The position numbers and the translations under genes were made by a program. A stretch of DNA of 35,591 nt, from assembly GCF_015070855.1 (NCBI RefSeq), contig NZ_JADDIX010000077.1:99563-135153 (forward strand), written 5' to 3'. Of the stretch, positions 24,549-33,706 are shown piece by piece (within the stretch, counting starts at the first letter, position 1; each line of letters starts with the position of its first letter). The DNA comes from Pseudomonas lopnurensis (GTDB lineage: Bacteria; Pseudomonadota; Gammaproteobacteria; Pseudomonadales; Pseudomonadaceae). The notes beneath the pieces were generated by a model. That model had not been told where the DNA came from, made no database searches, and saw only the letters and a program-made list of their open reading frames with translations.

Positions 24549-25713
24549 CTCGGCATCGTTCGCAGCTGCTCGCGGCCCTCGGCGTTCTGCTGCTCGCGGG
24601 CCTGGCCATCTGGCTGCTCGGCAAGCTCGAGCCCTACGAGGAGACCATCGAACAGGGCCCCGCGCCGGAGGCACGGGCCAACCCCTACCTGGCCGCGGAG
24701 TTGTTTCTGCGCGGGCTCGGCCTGCAGGTGACCCACCATGAAGGCGTCGCCGGGCTGCAAGCGCTGCCTGGCCATGGCCAGACCCTGCTGCTGCTCGGCG
24801 ATCGCCGCCAGCTGACACCGCGCCAGAGCGATCGACTGCTGCAATGGGCCGCCGCGGGTGGCCATCTGGTGTTCGTCGCCGAGCGACTGTGGGACGAACA
24901 GGCCGGCAAGAGCGGCGACCTGTTGCTCGATCGCCTGAACCTGCAGCAGTACATGACCGATGAGCTGGATCGCGGGGCCGCCGGGGCGACAGCGGCGTCG
25001 GCCGAGCAGCATCCGCAACTGACCAGGCTCTACCTGGAGAATGAAAGCGCGCCGGCCTATCTGGCCTTCGATACCGCCTTTCACCTCTACGACGCCGGCA
25101 ACCGCGCCCATGCCTGGGCGAACAGCGCCGGCGCCACCCACATGCTGCAACTGCGGCACGGCGACGGCCTGATCACCGCACTGACCGACGCCTGGATCTG
25201 GCAGAACCCGCACATCGGTGCCTACGACCATGCCTGGCTGCTCTGGTACCTGACCCAGGACAGCGTCGTGACCCTGGTGCACCGCAGCGAACAGCAAGGG
25301 TTGTTCGAACTGCTGCGGGCCTATTTCCCGGAAGCGCTGACCGCGCTGGGCCTGTTGATTCTGCTCGCGATCTGGCATGTCGGGCAGCGCCTCGGCCCCC
25401 TGCAGGAACCCGCCAGCCCGGCGCGACGCCAGTTGCAGGAACACCTGCGCGGCTCGGCGGAATTCCTCCTGCGCCATGGCGGCCAGCGCGGCCTGCTGCA
25501 GCGCCTGCAGCAGGACATCCGGCACCGCGCCAGCCATCGCCATCCCGGCTTCGAACAACTGCCGGCCGATGCGCAGCTGCGGATACTCGCCCAGCTCGCC
25601 CGCCTGCCGGCGGCGAGCATCGATCAGGCCATGAGAGCCTTGCCGCAACGGCGCATCTCCGCCACCGAATTCACCCGCCAGGTAGCCCACCTGCAAAGCC
25701 TCAGGAACGCCCT

Positions 25714-25717
<4 letters not shown>
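24545..25717 (+). CDS. DUF4350 domain protein, membrane-anchored
   Basis: The protein is 390 residues. An N-terminal helix (LLAALGVLLLAGLAIWLLG) is followed by a periplasmic-type domain with LFLRGLGLQVTHHEGVAGL, LLLGDRRQLTPRQSDRLLQWAAAGGHLVFVAE and a conserved ITALTDAWIWQNPHIGAYDHAWLL stretch. This glutamine-amidotransferase-like fold is what DUF4350 describes. A second helix (ALTALGLLILLAIWHVG) follows, then a C-terminal cytoplasmic helical tail with LPADAQLRILAQLARLPA. The start is GTG 24545, overlapping the DUF4129 stop in GTGA, with AGGAGGG just upstream. An extension to 24446 lies within the preceding gene. Function is unknown. Confidence 0.85.
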
Positions 25718-26724
<1,007 letters not shown>

Positions 26725-26758
26725 CGAGTGCAGGCACGCCCACCGGAGCGGCGCGCGG

Positions 26759-28084
26759 ATGACGCCGTCCTCCCGCCTGATCGTTGCGCTGGCCGCGCTC
26801 TTGCTACTGGCCTTGCCGCTCGGCGTGCTCGCCACGCTCGGCCAGACGGACCGCTGGCAACCCGTCTGGTGGGGGCTGCTGCTGGCCCTCGGCGTGCTGG
26901 CGCTGCTCGACGTGCTCTGGCTGCAGCGGCTGCCTTCGCCGAGCCTGCAGCGCAGTCTTTTCGGCAACCTGCCATTGGGCCGCTGGAGCCACGTGCAACT
27001 GCTCGCGCGCAACGGCGATACGCGTCCCATGGAGCTGGACATCTTCGACCACGTGCCGGCCGGCATGGCCTTCGAGCAATTGCCGCAGCGCATCCGTTTG
27101 CGACCGGGCGAACACTGCGAATTCGCGTACCGCCTGCGGCCGACCCGACGCGGCCATTTCACCTTCGCCCGCTGCGAGATCCGCCTGACCAGCCCCCTGG
27201 GCCTCTGGCGCAGCCGGCGACAGCAGGCGCTGTGCGACGAAACCCGGGTCTACCCCGATTTCACCCAGCTGCATGGCGCCGGCCTGCAGGCGGTCGACCA
27301 CTGGCTCAGCCGCCTCGGCGTGCGCCAGCGGCCGCGCCGCGGGCTGGGGCTGGAATTCCATCAGCTGCGCGAATTCCGTGAAGGCGACACCCTGCGGCAG
27401 ATCGACTGGAAGGCCACGTCCCGCGCGCACATGCCCATCGCCCGCGAATACCAGGACGAACGCGACCAGCAGATCCTGCTGATGCTCGACTGCGGCCGAC
27501 GCATGCGCAGCCAGGACGGCGAGCTCGCGCATTTCGACCATGCGCTCGACGCCAGCCTGCTGCTCGCCTACGCCGCGCTGCGCCAGGGCGATGCGGTCGG
27601 ACTCTGTACCTTCGCCGGCGACTCGCCGCGCTACCTGGCGCCGGCCAAGGGCCAGCGGCAGCTGAGCGTGCTGCTGAACACTCTGTACGACCTGCAGACC
27701 ACCCGGCGCCCCGCCGACTACGCGGCGGCGATCGAACGGCTGCTCGGTCGCCAGCAGCGCCGGGCACTGGTCATCCTGCTGAGCAACCTGCGTGACGAGG
27801 ACGATGCCGAACTGCAGGCAGCCCTTGCGCGCCTTTCCCGCCGGCATCGGGTACTGCTGGTGAGTCTGCGCGAAGAAGTGCTGGACCAGTTGCGCCAGCA
27901 GCCGGTGGAAAGCCTCGACGATGCCCTCGGCTATTGTGGCGCACTGGACTACCTGAGCGCCCGCGACGAGCTGCACCGACGCCTGGCCGCCAGCGGCGTG
28001 CCGATACTCGATGCACGACCGCGCGAATTGGGCCCCGAACTGGTGGGGCGCTACCTGGCCTGGAAGAAATCCGGGACGCTCTGA
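26759..28084 (+). CDS. DUF58 domain protein (vWA-like), MoxR partner
   Basis: This 441-residue protein is anchored by two N-terminal helices (LIVALAALLLLALPLGVLAT and WWGLLLALGVLALLDVLWL). A beta-rich part then leads into the DUF58 signature GLEFHQLREFREGDTLRQIDWKATSR, followed by a vWA-like domain. Its metal-site position reads L-D244-C-G-R-R, not DxSxS, so a classical MIDAS is absent. The start ATG 26759 has GGAG about 9 bases upstream; longer frames run into moxR. It ends the operon, 7 bp before the convergent PilZ gene, without a clear terminator. This protein and MoxR are the likely ATP-dependent core of the operon. Confidence 0.87.
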   Translation: MTPSSRLIVALAALLLLALPLGVLATLGQTDRWQPVWWGLLLALGVLALLDVLWLQRLPSPSLQRSLFGNLPLGRWSHVQLLARNGDTRPMELDIFDHVPAGMAFEQLPQRIRLRPGEHCEFAYRLRPTRRGHFTFARCEIRLTSPLGLWRSRRQQALCDETRVYPDFTQLHGAGLQAVDHWLSRLGVRQRPRRGLGLEFHQLREFREGDTLRQIDWKATSRAHMPIAREYQDERDQQILLMLDCGRRMRSQDGELAHFDHALDASLLLAYAALRQGDAVGLCTFAGDSPRYLAPAKGQRQLSVLLNTLYDLQTTRRPADYAAAIERLLGRQQRRALVILLSNLRDEDDAELQAALARLSRRHRVLLVSLREEVLDQLRQQPVESLDDALGYCGALDYLSARDELHRRLAASGVPILDARPRELGPELVGRYLAWKKSGTL

Positions 28085-28091
28085 GCGCCGC

Positions 28092-28526
28092 TCACAGGCC
28101 GTGACAACAATCCTTGTCGGTGAACCTGTCCGGCGCCGCGCCGGGATAAGGCGCCGTTACCGCGGGGAGGTGCTGTATCGGCTGGAAACTGAAATAGTGA
28201 TGCAGCGCCGCGATCATTTCCTTGATGTCGCCCGGTGGTTCGATCAGCGAGAAGCCGGTATCGAAACTGCCGGGCGTGACATCCTCGCGCGACCACAGAC
28301 TGAGCGCGCTGAAGTCCACATGCCGCACCTGGCCGACCTGTCCGGGGATTTTCAGACGCATTTCGAAACGCACCCCGAGCATCATCGGATACGGGCTGAT
28401 CAACATCAGTCCACCCGCGGACAGGTTGCCGATGAAACCCAGCGGTTTGTCGGTAAACCGATTGAAGACGTTGAGATAGTACGGCAGTTGGTGCCGCTGG
28501 ATACGACGCTGGTTCGCCATGTTCAT
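28092..28526 (-). CDS. PilZ domain c-di-GMP-binding protein
   Basis: This cytoplasmic receptor for the second messenger c-di-GMP is 144 residues. The RxxxR motif is R7-R-I-Q-R11, and the N/DxSxxG motif is N34-L-S36-A-G-G39, so both c-di-GMP contact motifs are intact. A beta-barrel core runs to about residue 110, followed by a short tail with DKDCCHGL at the end. AAAGG precedes the ATG at 28526 by about 10 bases; a second ATG two codons in is possible. Synteny as I recall places this as P. aeruginosa PA4324, one of its eight PilZ proteins. Its target process is not known. Confidence 0.88.
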   Translation of the reverse strand: MNMANQRRIQRHQLPYYLNVFNRFTDKPLGFIGNLSAGGLMLISPYPMMLGVRFEMRLKIPGQVGQVRHVDFSALSLWSREDVTPGSFDTGFSLIEPPGDIKEMIAALHHYFSFQPIQHLPAVTAPYPGAAPDRFTDKDCCHGL

Positions 28527-28565
28527 TTCGATGAGCCTTTAGGCTGCTTTGCGAGTCCGTTCAGC

Positions 28566-28988
28566 TCAGTTGCACGCCTGGTCAATATGTGTAGCCAGTT
28601 GCTGTCGAGCTGCCGCTATTTCGCTTTCACTGTAGTAGACACGTTCTGCGGCTGCATCGCTGCGAAAGAAACGCCCACCCTGCTTCAGCTGCGCGAGACG
28701 GCTGCGCAGGCTCCGGCACTCCTGCTCGCGCTTGGCATGCCGCTCGCTGGCCTGCCGGTCGGCGGCCTGCTGCTCCTGCCGGCGCGCCTCGAAAAAACGC
28801 TCGCTGCGAGCCTCGCGCTCGCGGGTCGACGCGTCGCGCTCCATCACCTGCGGGCGCACCTCGATCCGCTCGGCGCCAGCTGGCGGACGCTGAGCGAAAT
28901 GCACGCGGCCCTGGGCGTCGGTCCAGCGATAGATCTGCGCCGATGCCAGCATCGGCAGCAGCGCGAAAACCACAAGCAGGGCACGCAT
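28566..28988 (-). CDS. DUF4124 domain periplasmic protein
   Basis: This secreted protein is 140 residues. A signal peptide (MRALLVVFALLPMLASAQ, cleavage after ASA) is followed immediately by the DUF4124 hallmark IYRWTDAQGRVHFAQRPPAGA. A long charged helical region then follows, rich in Arg, Glu and Gln (about 55-105), likely a coiled coil, and a C-terminal segment ending HIDQACN with a Cys that may pair with the Cys in QECRSL. The start at 28988 has AGGAGGG six bases upstream, preferable to ATG 29009. Function of DUF4124 proteins is unknown. Probably co-transcribed with the lipoprotein gene upstream (49 bp apart). Confidence 0.85.
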   Translation of the reverse strand: MRALLVVFALLPMLASAQIYRWTDAQGRVHFAQRPPAGAERIEVRPQVMERDASTREREARSERFFEARRQEQQAADRQASERHAKREQECRSLRSRLAQLKQGGRFFRSDAAAERVYYSESEIAAARQQLATHIDQACN

Positions 28989-29037
28989 GATTTCCCTCCT
29001 GGAGGTCATGCCGAACGAAACCGTGCTCAGAAAGCGC

Positions 29038-29418
29038 TCAGCGCTTGGCCGGCAGGCTCACCACGCCCGGCGCGTCCGGCTGATAGTGCCCCAACTGTCG
29101 CAAGGTCTCCAGCCGTGCGCGGGCGCGGTAGGCGTATTCGCTGGCCGGATGACGCTCGATGATGAAGCGATAGGTCTCGCTGGCATCGACGAACAGGCCC
29201 TGGCGCTCCAGGCACTGCCCGCGCAGCAGGGAGATCTCCGGCTGCAGCTGGCTGTGTGGCCTGCTGCGCCGCTCCGCCTGGGAAAGGGACAGCATGACCC
29301 GCTCGCAGTTGTCCGCCTCGTACTGCTGATAGGCGGCATCCAGGTGACGGTCGAGAGCGTGCCGGCTGCTGCAGCCGACGGTGAGAAACGTCAGAAATAC
29401 TAGGGTCAGGGTGCGCAT
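29038..29418 (-). CDS. Small outer-membrane-type lipoprotein with TPR-like repeat
   Basis: The protein is 126 residues with a lipoprotein signal: MRTLTLVFLTFLTVGC gives lipobox L-T-V-G-C16, followed by SSRHALD. There is no Asp at +2, so outer-membrane sorting is expected. The mature part is helical, with two helix pairs resembling tetratricopeptide repeats (YQQYEADNCERVMLSLSQAE and LFVDASETYRFIIERHPASEYAYRARAR). It resembles YfiO/YbgF-like tails in style only. GGATCC precedes the ATG by few bases. It shares a promoter region of about 150 bp with the divergent pykA. Function is unknown. Confidence 0.82.
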   Translation of the reverse strand: MRTLTLVFLTFLTVGCSSRHALDRHLDAAYQQYEADNCERVMLSLSQAERRSRPHSQLQPEISLLRGQCLERQGLFVDASETYRFIIERHPASEYAYRARARLETLRQLGHYQPDAPGVVSLPAKR

Positions 29419-29567
29419 GGGATCCTCCGGATGCCCCCTGTATCGACCGCTGAGGGGAATTCTGCAGACAGTTTTGTCACACCACTGGAAAGGGTAGTGG
29501 CCTCCGGGCGATGACTACAGCGGACGAGCATAGTAGCCTCGGGCACAGCCAGAAAAAGGAGCAAGTA

Positions 29568-31016
29568 ATGATTCCGCGTCGCACCAAGATCGTCGCAACC
29601 CTGGGCCCAGCCAGCAGCTCGCCCGACGTGCTGGAGAAAATGATCATCGCCGGGCTGGACGTCGCTCGGCTCAACTTCTCCCATGGCACCCCGGACGAAC
29701 ACCGTGCGCGGGCCGAGCTGGTGCGCGAAATCGCCGCCCGCCACGGCCGCTTCGTCGCGCTGCTCGGCGACCTGCAGGGGCCGAAGATCCGCATCGCCAA
29801 ATTCGCCAGCAAGCGCATCGAACTGAAGGAAGGCGACAGCTTCCGTTTCTCCGTCACCCACCCGCGGGACGCCGGCACCCAGGACGTGGTCGGCATCGAC
29901 TACCCGGACCTGGTCAAGGATTGCAGCGTCGGCGACGAACTGCTGCTGGATGACGGCCGCGTGGTCATGCGCGTCGATGCCGCCACGGCCGACGAACTGC
30001 ACTGCACCGTGCTGATCGGCGGCCCGCTGTCGGACAACAAGGGCATCAACCGCCGTGGCGGCGGCCTGACCGCACCGGCGCTCACCGCCAAGGACAAGGC
30101 CGACATCAAGCTGGCCGCGGACCTGCAACTGGACTACCTGGCCGTCTCCTTCCCGCGCGATGCGGCGGACATGGAGCTGGCGCGTCGGCTGCGCGACGAA
30201 GCCGGCTCCAGCGCCTGGCTGATCGCCAAGATCGAACGCGCCGAAGCGGTCGCCGATGACGAGGCGCTCGATGGTCTGATCCGCGCCAGCGACGGCGTGA
30301 TGGTGGCCCGTGGCGATCTCGGCGTGGAAATCGGCGATGCCGAGCTGGTCGGCATCCAGAAGAAGATCATTCTGCATTCGCGCCGCCACAACAAGGTGGT
30401 GATCACCGCGACCCAGATGATGGAGTCGATGATCCACAGCCCGATGCCGACCCGCGCGGAAGTCTCCGATGTAGCCAACGCCGTGCTCGACTACACCGAT
30501 GCGGTGATGCTCTCGGCCGAAAGCGCCGCCGGCGAGTACCCGGTCGAAGCGATCAAGGCCATGGCGCGCGTCTGCGTCGGCGCCGAAAAGCACCCGACCA
30601 GCACCAAGTCCGGCCACCGCCTCGGCCAGCGCTTCGAGCGCTGCGACGAAAGCGCCGCGCTGGCGGCGATGTACACCGCCAACCACTTCCCGGGCGTCAA
30701 GGCGATCATCGCCCTGACCGAAAGCGGCTACACACCGCTGATCATGTCGCGTATCCGCTCCTCGGTACCGATCTTCGCCTTCTCGCCCCACCGCGAGACC
30801 CAGGCGCGCGTCGCCCTGTTCCGCGGCGTGCAGACGGTGCCGTTCGACCCGGCCGCGCTGCCGGCGGACAAGGTCAGCCAGATCGCCGTGGAAGAGCTGC
30901 TCAAGCGCAACATGGTGCAGCCCGGCGACTGGGTGATCCTGACCAAGGGCGACAGCTACCACGACAGTACCGGCGGCACCAACACGATGAAGATCCTGCG
31001 CGTCGGCGATCAGTAA
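29568..31016 (+). CDS. pykA: Pyruvate kinase PykA
   Basis: Pyruvate kinase catalyses the last step of glycolysis, phosphoenolpyruvate plus ADP to pyruvate plus ATP. The 482 residues begin MIPRRTKIVATLGPASSSP, with NFSHGTPDEHRARA following. The active-site lysine motif is WLIAKIERAEAV, and MVARGDLGVEIG and TATQMMESMIHSPMPTRAEVSDVANAV lie downstream, all intact. A C-terminal allosteric domain follows. The start is ATG 29568, with AAAAAGGAG about 8 bases upstream; the 19-codon extension to 29511 is unlikely. It is the PykA (type II) form by comparison with pseudomonad proteins. No clear hairpin terminator follows, only a REP-like palindrome. Confidence 0.95.
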   Translation: MIPRRTKIVATLGPASSSPDVLEKMIIAGLDVARLNFSHGTPDEHRARAELVREIAARHGRFVALLGDLQGPKIRIAKFASKRIELKEGDSFRFSVTHPRDAGTQDVVGIDYPDLVKDCSVGDELLLDDGRVVMRVDAATADELHCTVLIGGPLSDNKGINRRGGGLTAPALTAKDKADIKLAADLQLDYLAVSFPRDAADMELARRLRDEAGSSAWLIAKIERAEAVADDEALDGLIRASDGVMVARGDLGVEIGDAELVGIQKKIILHSRRHNKVVITATQMMESMIHSPMPTRAEVSDVANAVLDYTDAVMLSAESAAGEYPVEAIKAMARVCVGAEKHPTSTKSGHRLGQRFERCDESAALAAMYTANHFPGVKAIIALTESGYTPLIMSRIRSSVPIFAFSPHRETQARVALFRGVQTVPFDPAALPADKVSQIAVEELLKRNMVQPGDWVILTKGDSYHDSTGGTNTMKILRVGDQ

Positions 31017-31116
31017 TCGAACGCGTCGGGAACGGTCCGGCGGTGCACGATACGCGCCGCCAGGCCCCGATGGACGACGCACCTTGTAGACGTGAGCCCT
31101 GCGCGCGAACAGGCAT

Positions 31117-31132
31117 CGCGGGCATGCCCGCG
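31117..31132. repeat. REP-like palindrome after pykA
   Basis: CGCGGGCATGCCCGCG is a perfect 16-bp palindrome, flanked by GCAT and CCTATGGC. The arrangement resembles the pseudomonad REP core (CGCGGGCAAGCCCGCTCCTAC). It lies between the convergent pykA and reductase genes. Confidence 0.5.
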
Positions 31133-31146
31133 CCTATGGCCCTCGC

Positions 31147-32097
31147 CTAAGGCGGCGTGCCCGCCCCCTCCCGCTCGACGAAGGCGTCGCTGAACACCTG
31201 CCCACGCGGCAGGCCCGCCATGAACAGGCGCTTGGCGCAGGCTTCGACGAATGCCGGACGCCCGCAGATCAAGGCGATCGCCTGGCGCGATGCCGGGTGT
31301 AACGCCTGCAGGCAGCCTGCCCGCTGATCCTCTCCCACCCATTCCAGTTGCAGGTTTTCGCAGCGGCTGGCCAGTTCCGTCAGCGGCCCGGCCAGATAGT
31401 GGTCGCCACGGGCGAAATGCAGCAGCCTGATCGGCCCTCGATGTCCCTGACGCAGGGCCTCGCGCAGCACGCTCCAGAGCGGCGCCATACCCGTGCCGGC
31501 GGCCAGCAGCAGCAACGGCCGCTCGGACCAGTCCGGGTCGTAATGCAGCGCCCCACCGTGCAGCTCGCCAAGCCGCAGGCCGTCGCCCGTGCGCAACCGC
31601 CGTGCCGCATCGCAGAATGCCCCTGGCCGGGAGCAATCCAGGTGGAACTCCAGCCATGGCTCCTCGCCCGGCAAACTGGCCAGCGAATACGGCCGGGCGT
31701 CGCCCTCGGCATTCCAGAGCAGCACGTGCTGCCCCGCGCGATAACGCAACGCGCGCTCCGGCAGCAGCCGCAGGCGCAGCACCCCGTCAGCCATCCAGGC
31801 CAGGTCCTGGACACGTGCCGCAAAGCCGTCACGTCGCGGGTCGAAGACGTCCACACGCAGGTCCTGTTCGACTCGACACTGGCAGGCCAGGCGCCAGCCT
31901 CGACCATGTTGTTCCCTGCTCAGCGCCTCGGGTTGCAGATCCACTGGCTCGCCGCTGACGCAACGCACCAGGCAGGCATGACAGCTACCGGCACGGCAGC
32001 TATACGGCACCCGCAGCCCGGCGCGATTCAGCGCATCGAGCAGATTCTCGCCGGCCTGCACCGTCCAGCTCGCCCCGGCGCAACTCAGTTCAGGCAT
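31147..32097 (-). CDS. 2Fe-2S ferredoxin-type NAD(P)H/FAD oxidoreductase
   Basis: This flavoprotein reductase has an N-terminal plant-type ferredoxin domain. The cluster ligands are C34, C39, C42 (YSCRAGSCHACLVRC) and C72. The FAD-binding R-x-Y-S motif is in DARPYSLASL, and the nucleotide-binding region reads LLLAAGTGMAPLWSVLR with a terminal part ALICGRPAFVEACAKRLF. The 316 residues are a normal length for the electron-transfer component of oxygenases, but no oxygenase is nearby. It is probably the counterpart of P. aeruginosa PA4331, a stand-alone reductase. Its electron acceptor is unknown. The upstream region is filled by the repeat element listed next. Confidence 0.85.
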   Translation of the reverse strand: MPELSCAGASWTVQAGENLLDALNRAGLRVPYSCRAGSCHACLVRCVSGEPVDLQPEALSREQHGRGWRLACQCRVEQDLRVDVFDPRRDGFAARVQDLAWMADGVLRLRLLPERALRYRAGQHVLLWNAEGDARPYSLASLPGEEPWLEFHLDCSRPGAFCDAARRLRTGDGLRLGELHGGALHYDPDWSERPLLLLAAGTGMAPLWSVLREALRQGHRGPIRLLHFARGDHYLAGPLTELASRCENLQLEWVGEDQRAGCLQALHPASRQAIALICGRPAFVEACAKRLFMAGLPRGQVFSDAFVEREGAGTPP

Positions 32098-32118
32098 TGC
32101 GAGCGTCCCGTGTTAGAG

Positions 32119-32231
32119 GTTCAAGAAATTTGGCGAGTGGATTCTGCCCTCGGACAAGGTGCCGTGACGAGTCATAGCGGAGCGATGGCGAGGAGAAAAA
32201 CCGGACGATCAGTTCAAAGTCAGGCCACTAG
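32119..32231. repeat. Degenerate copy of inverted-repeat element
   Basis: TTCAAGAAATTT...GGACAAGGTGCCGTGACGAGTCATAGCGGAGCGATGGCGAGGAG...CAGGCCACTAG can be aligned with the adjacent intact element. They share the ACAAGG(T/C)GCCG(T/C)GACGA(G/C)TCATAG core and the CAGGCCACTAG end. The two copies abut at the perfect palindrome CAGGCCACTAGTGGCCTG (32221-32238). Confidence 0.55.
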
Positions 32232-32392
32232 TGGCCTGTGCGGTTGGTTGGTTGACTCAAGTTCGGATGCATGAGGCTCTGAGGCAAGGCGCCGCGACGA
32301 CTCATAGTGGGGCTATGGGCAGGAGTGGCAACGCCGTATCGGGGCCTCAGGCGCCGAAATTGGCCAACTGAATTAACCAAACAGGCCACTAG
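32228..32392. mobile_element. 165-bp MITE-like inverted-repeat element overlapping the 3' end of the diguanylate cyclase gene
   Basis: The ends are inverted copies of CTAGTGGCCTGT: 32228 onward reads CTAGTGGCCTGTGCGGTTGG, and the complement from 32392 reads CTAGTGGCCTGTTTGGTTAA. Imperfect inverted similarity continues inward (CAAGTTCGG with CAATTTCGG, TGAGGC on both sides) to a central hairpin CATAG-TGGGG-CTATG (32303-32317). No coding capacity is visible. A related decayed copy abuts on the left and another weak one may lie at 19541-19606. No flanking target duplication was identified. The structure fits a non-autonomous mobile or palindromic repeat; no transposase is in the window. Confidence 0.6.
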
Positions 32393-33509
32393 GGTTCCAG
32401 GCCGGCTCGCAGCGATTGCGCCCGCCGCGCTTGGCGCGGTAGAGCGCCTCGTCGGCCCGTTGCAGCGATTCGTCCAGATCGTCGCCGGCATTGAGCAACG
32501 TCAAGCCGATCGACAGGCTCAGGTGCCCGGCCTCGATGCTGGCGTCCAGCGGCCGCGCATTGGCGAAGGCCTCGCGCAGGCGCTCGCAGCAGGCACTGAA
32601 CTGCTCGGCATCGGTGTTCGGCAGCAACAGCACGAACTCCTCGCCACCGTAGCGGGCGAGCACGTCGTCGTCGCGCAGGCAGGAACGCGCCACGGCGGCG
32701 AAGGTCTGCAGGACGCGGTCGCCGGTGGCGTGGCCGTGAATGTCGTTGATCCGCTTGAAGTGATCCAGATCGATCAGCGCCAGCCCCGACTGATGGCCCT
32801 TGCGCAGGCGGCTCAGCTCGGCTTCGGCCATGCGCAGGAAGCGCCGCCGGTTGTACAGCCCGGTGAGCTCGTCGGTGGACGCCAGGTCCTCGAGCTGGCG
32901 CATCATGCCGCGCAGCGTTTCCTGGTGAGCCTGCAGGGCGAAACGTCGCTGGCGCATGCGCTGTCGCAAACGGTAGACATGGCCGACGAACAGACACATC
33001 CAGATGAGCGTCACCAGCAGTACGCTGGCCTCGAGCAGAAAGAAGGCCGGATCCACCGAACGTTGCAGGAAGTAATCCAGCGCGCTGACGACGACGAAGC
33101 TGAGGAACGCCAGGGCGGCGTAGCGGATGAATCGCTTGGGCGGCAGGAAAACGGCGAACATCAGCACCAGTACGTAGAGCACCAGCAACGAGCCGCGCGC
33201 GCTGCCCACGTTGAACAGGAAATAACTCAGCCATACCAGCGCCACCAGCACCTGGGGTTCGGTCAGGCTGGGGTCTTTGCAGCGCAGGTTGATGCCGCGG
33301 TAAAAGATCCAGAAGAACACCAGTTGGCTGAGCACGATCAGTGCGGAACCGATCACTGCGCTGGCGATCGAGGATTCGTAGAATCCACCGACGACGGCGA
33401 CCCAGGTCAGCGGCAAAGCCAGGCCATAGGTGAGCGCCGCCATCGCGAACCGCTTCGTGACCAGTTGCTGCAAAGCCCGCTGGTCGGTCTCGTCACGCAT
33501 CGCACTCAT
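32373..33509 (-). CDS. Membrane-bound diguanylate cyclase (GGDEF; SadC-like position)
   Basis: The protein makes c-di-GMP from two GTP. Of its 378 residues, about 20-175 form roughly six membrane helices, followed by a basic helix linker and a GGDEF domain from about 205. The active site is GGEEF (288-292), intact. The allosteric inhibition site R279-x-x-D282 lies five residues before it, so feedback inhibition is expected. ATG 33509 (MSAMRDETDQ) is chosen over the upstream MGRRR... start; GGGATGGAT lies before it. By synteny it occupies the place of P. aeruginosa SadC (PA4332), which I recall as longer, so orthology is not certain. The final residues SGLFG are encoded inside the adjacent repeat element. 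Confidence 0.87.
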   Translation of the reverse strand: MSAMRDETDQRALQQLVTKRFAMAALTYGLALPLTWVAVVGGFYESSIASAVIGSALIVLSQLVFFWIFYRGINLRCKDPSLTEPQVLVALVWLSYFLFNVGSARGSLLVLYVLVLMFAVFLPPKRFIRYAALAFLSFVVVSALDYFLQRSVDPAFFLLEASVLLVTLIWMCLFVGHVYRLRQRMRQRRFALQAHQETLRGMMRQLEDLASTDELTGLYNRRRFLRMAEAELSRLRKGHQSGLALIDLDHFKRINDIHGHATGDRVLQTFAAVARSCLRDDDVLARYGGEEFVLLLPNTDAEQFSACCERLREAFANARPLDASIEAGHLSLSIGLTLLNAGDDLDESLQRADEALYRAKRGGRNRCEPAWNPSGLFG

Positions 33510-33622
33510 AGGGATCCATCCCACTGTGGCAATTTGCCGCACTCTACGCCTACCCAAATCAAAAACCTAGCCGGCATGCCCATCACTCCTGGTCCATCCG
33601 TGTACCCGGCAGCCCGACGCGT

Positions 33623-33628
33623 TATACT
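33623..33628 (+). promoter_or_regulatory. Possible -10 box upstream of fumarase
   Basis: TATACT lies 79 bases before the fumarase start; the -35 at 17-bp spacing is poor (GTGTAC). A run of seven Ts follows in the leader. Confidence 0.35.
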
Positions 33629-33706
33629 GCCGCGCATTTTTTTACCGCGGCACGCCGGCTGCCATGCTCGACGCGCCACTTCCCGCCCGCCATGAGGACG
33701 CGCTGC

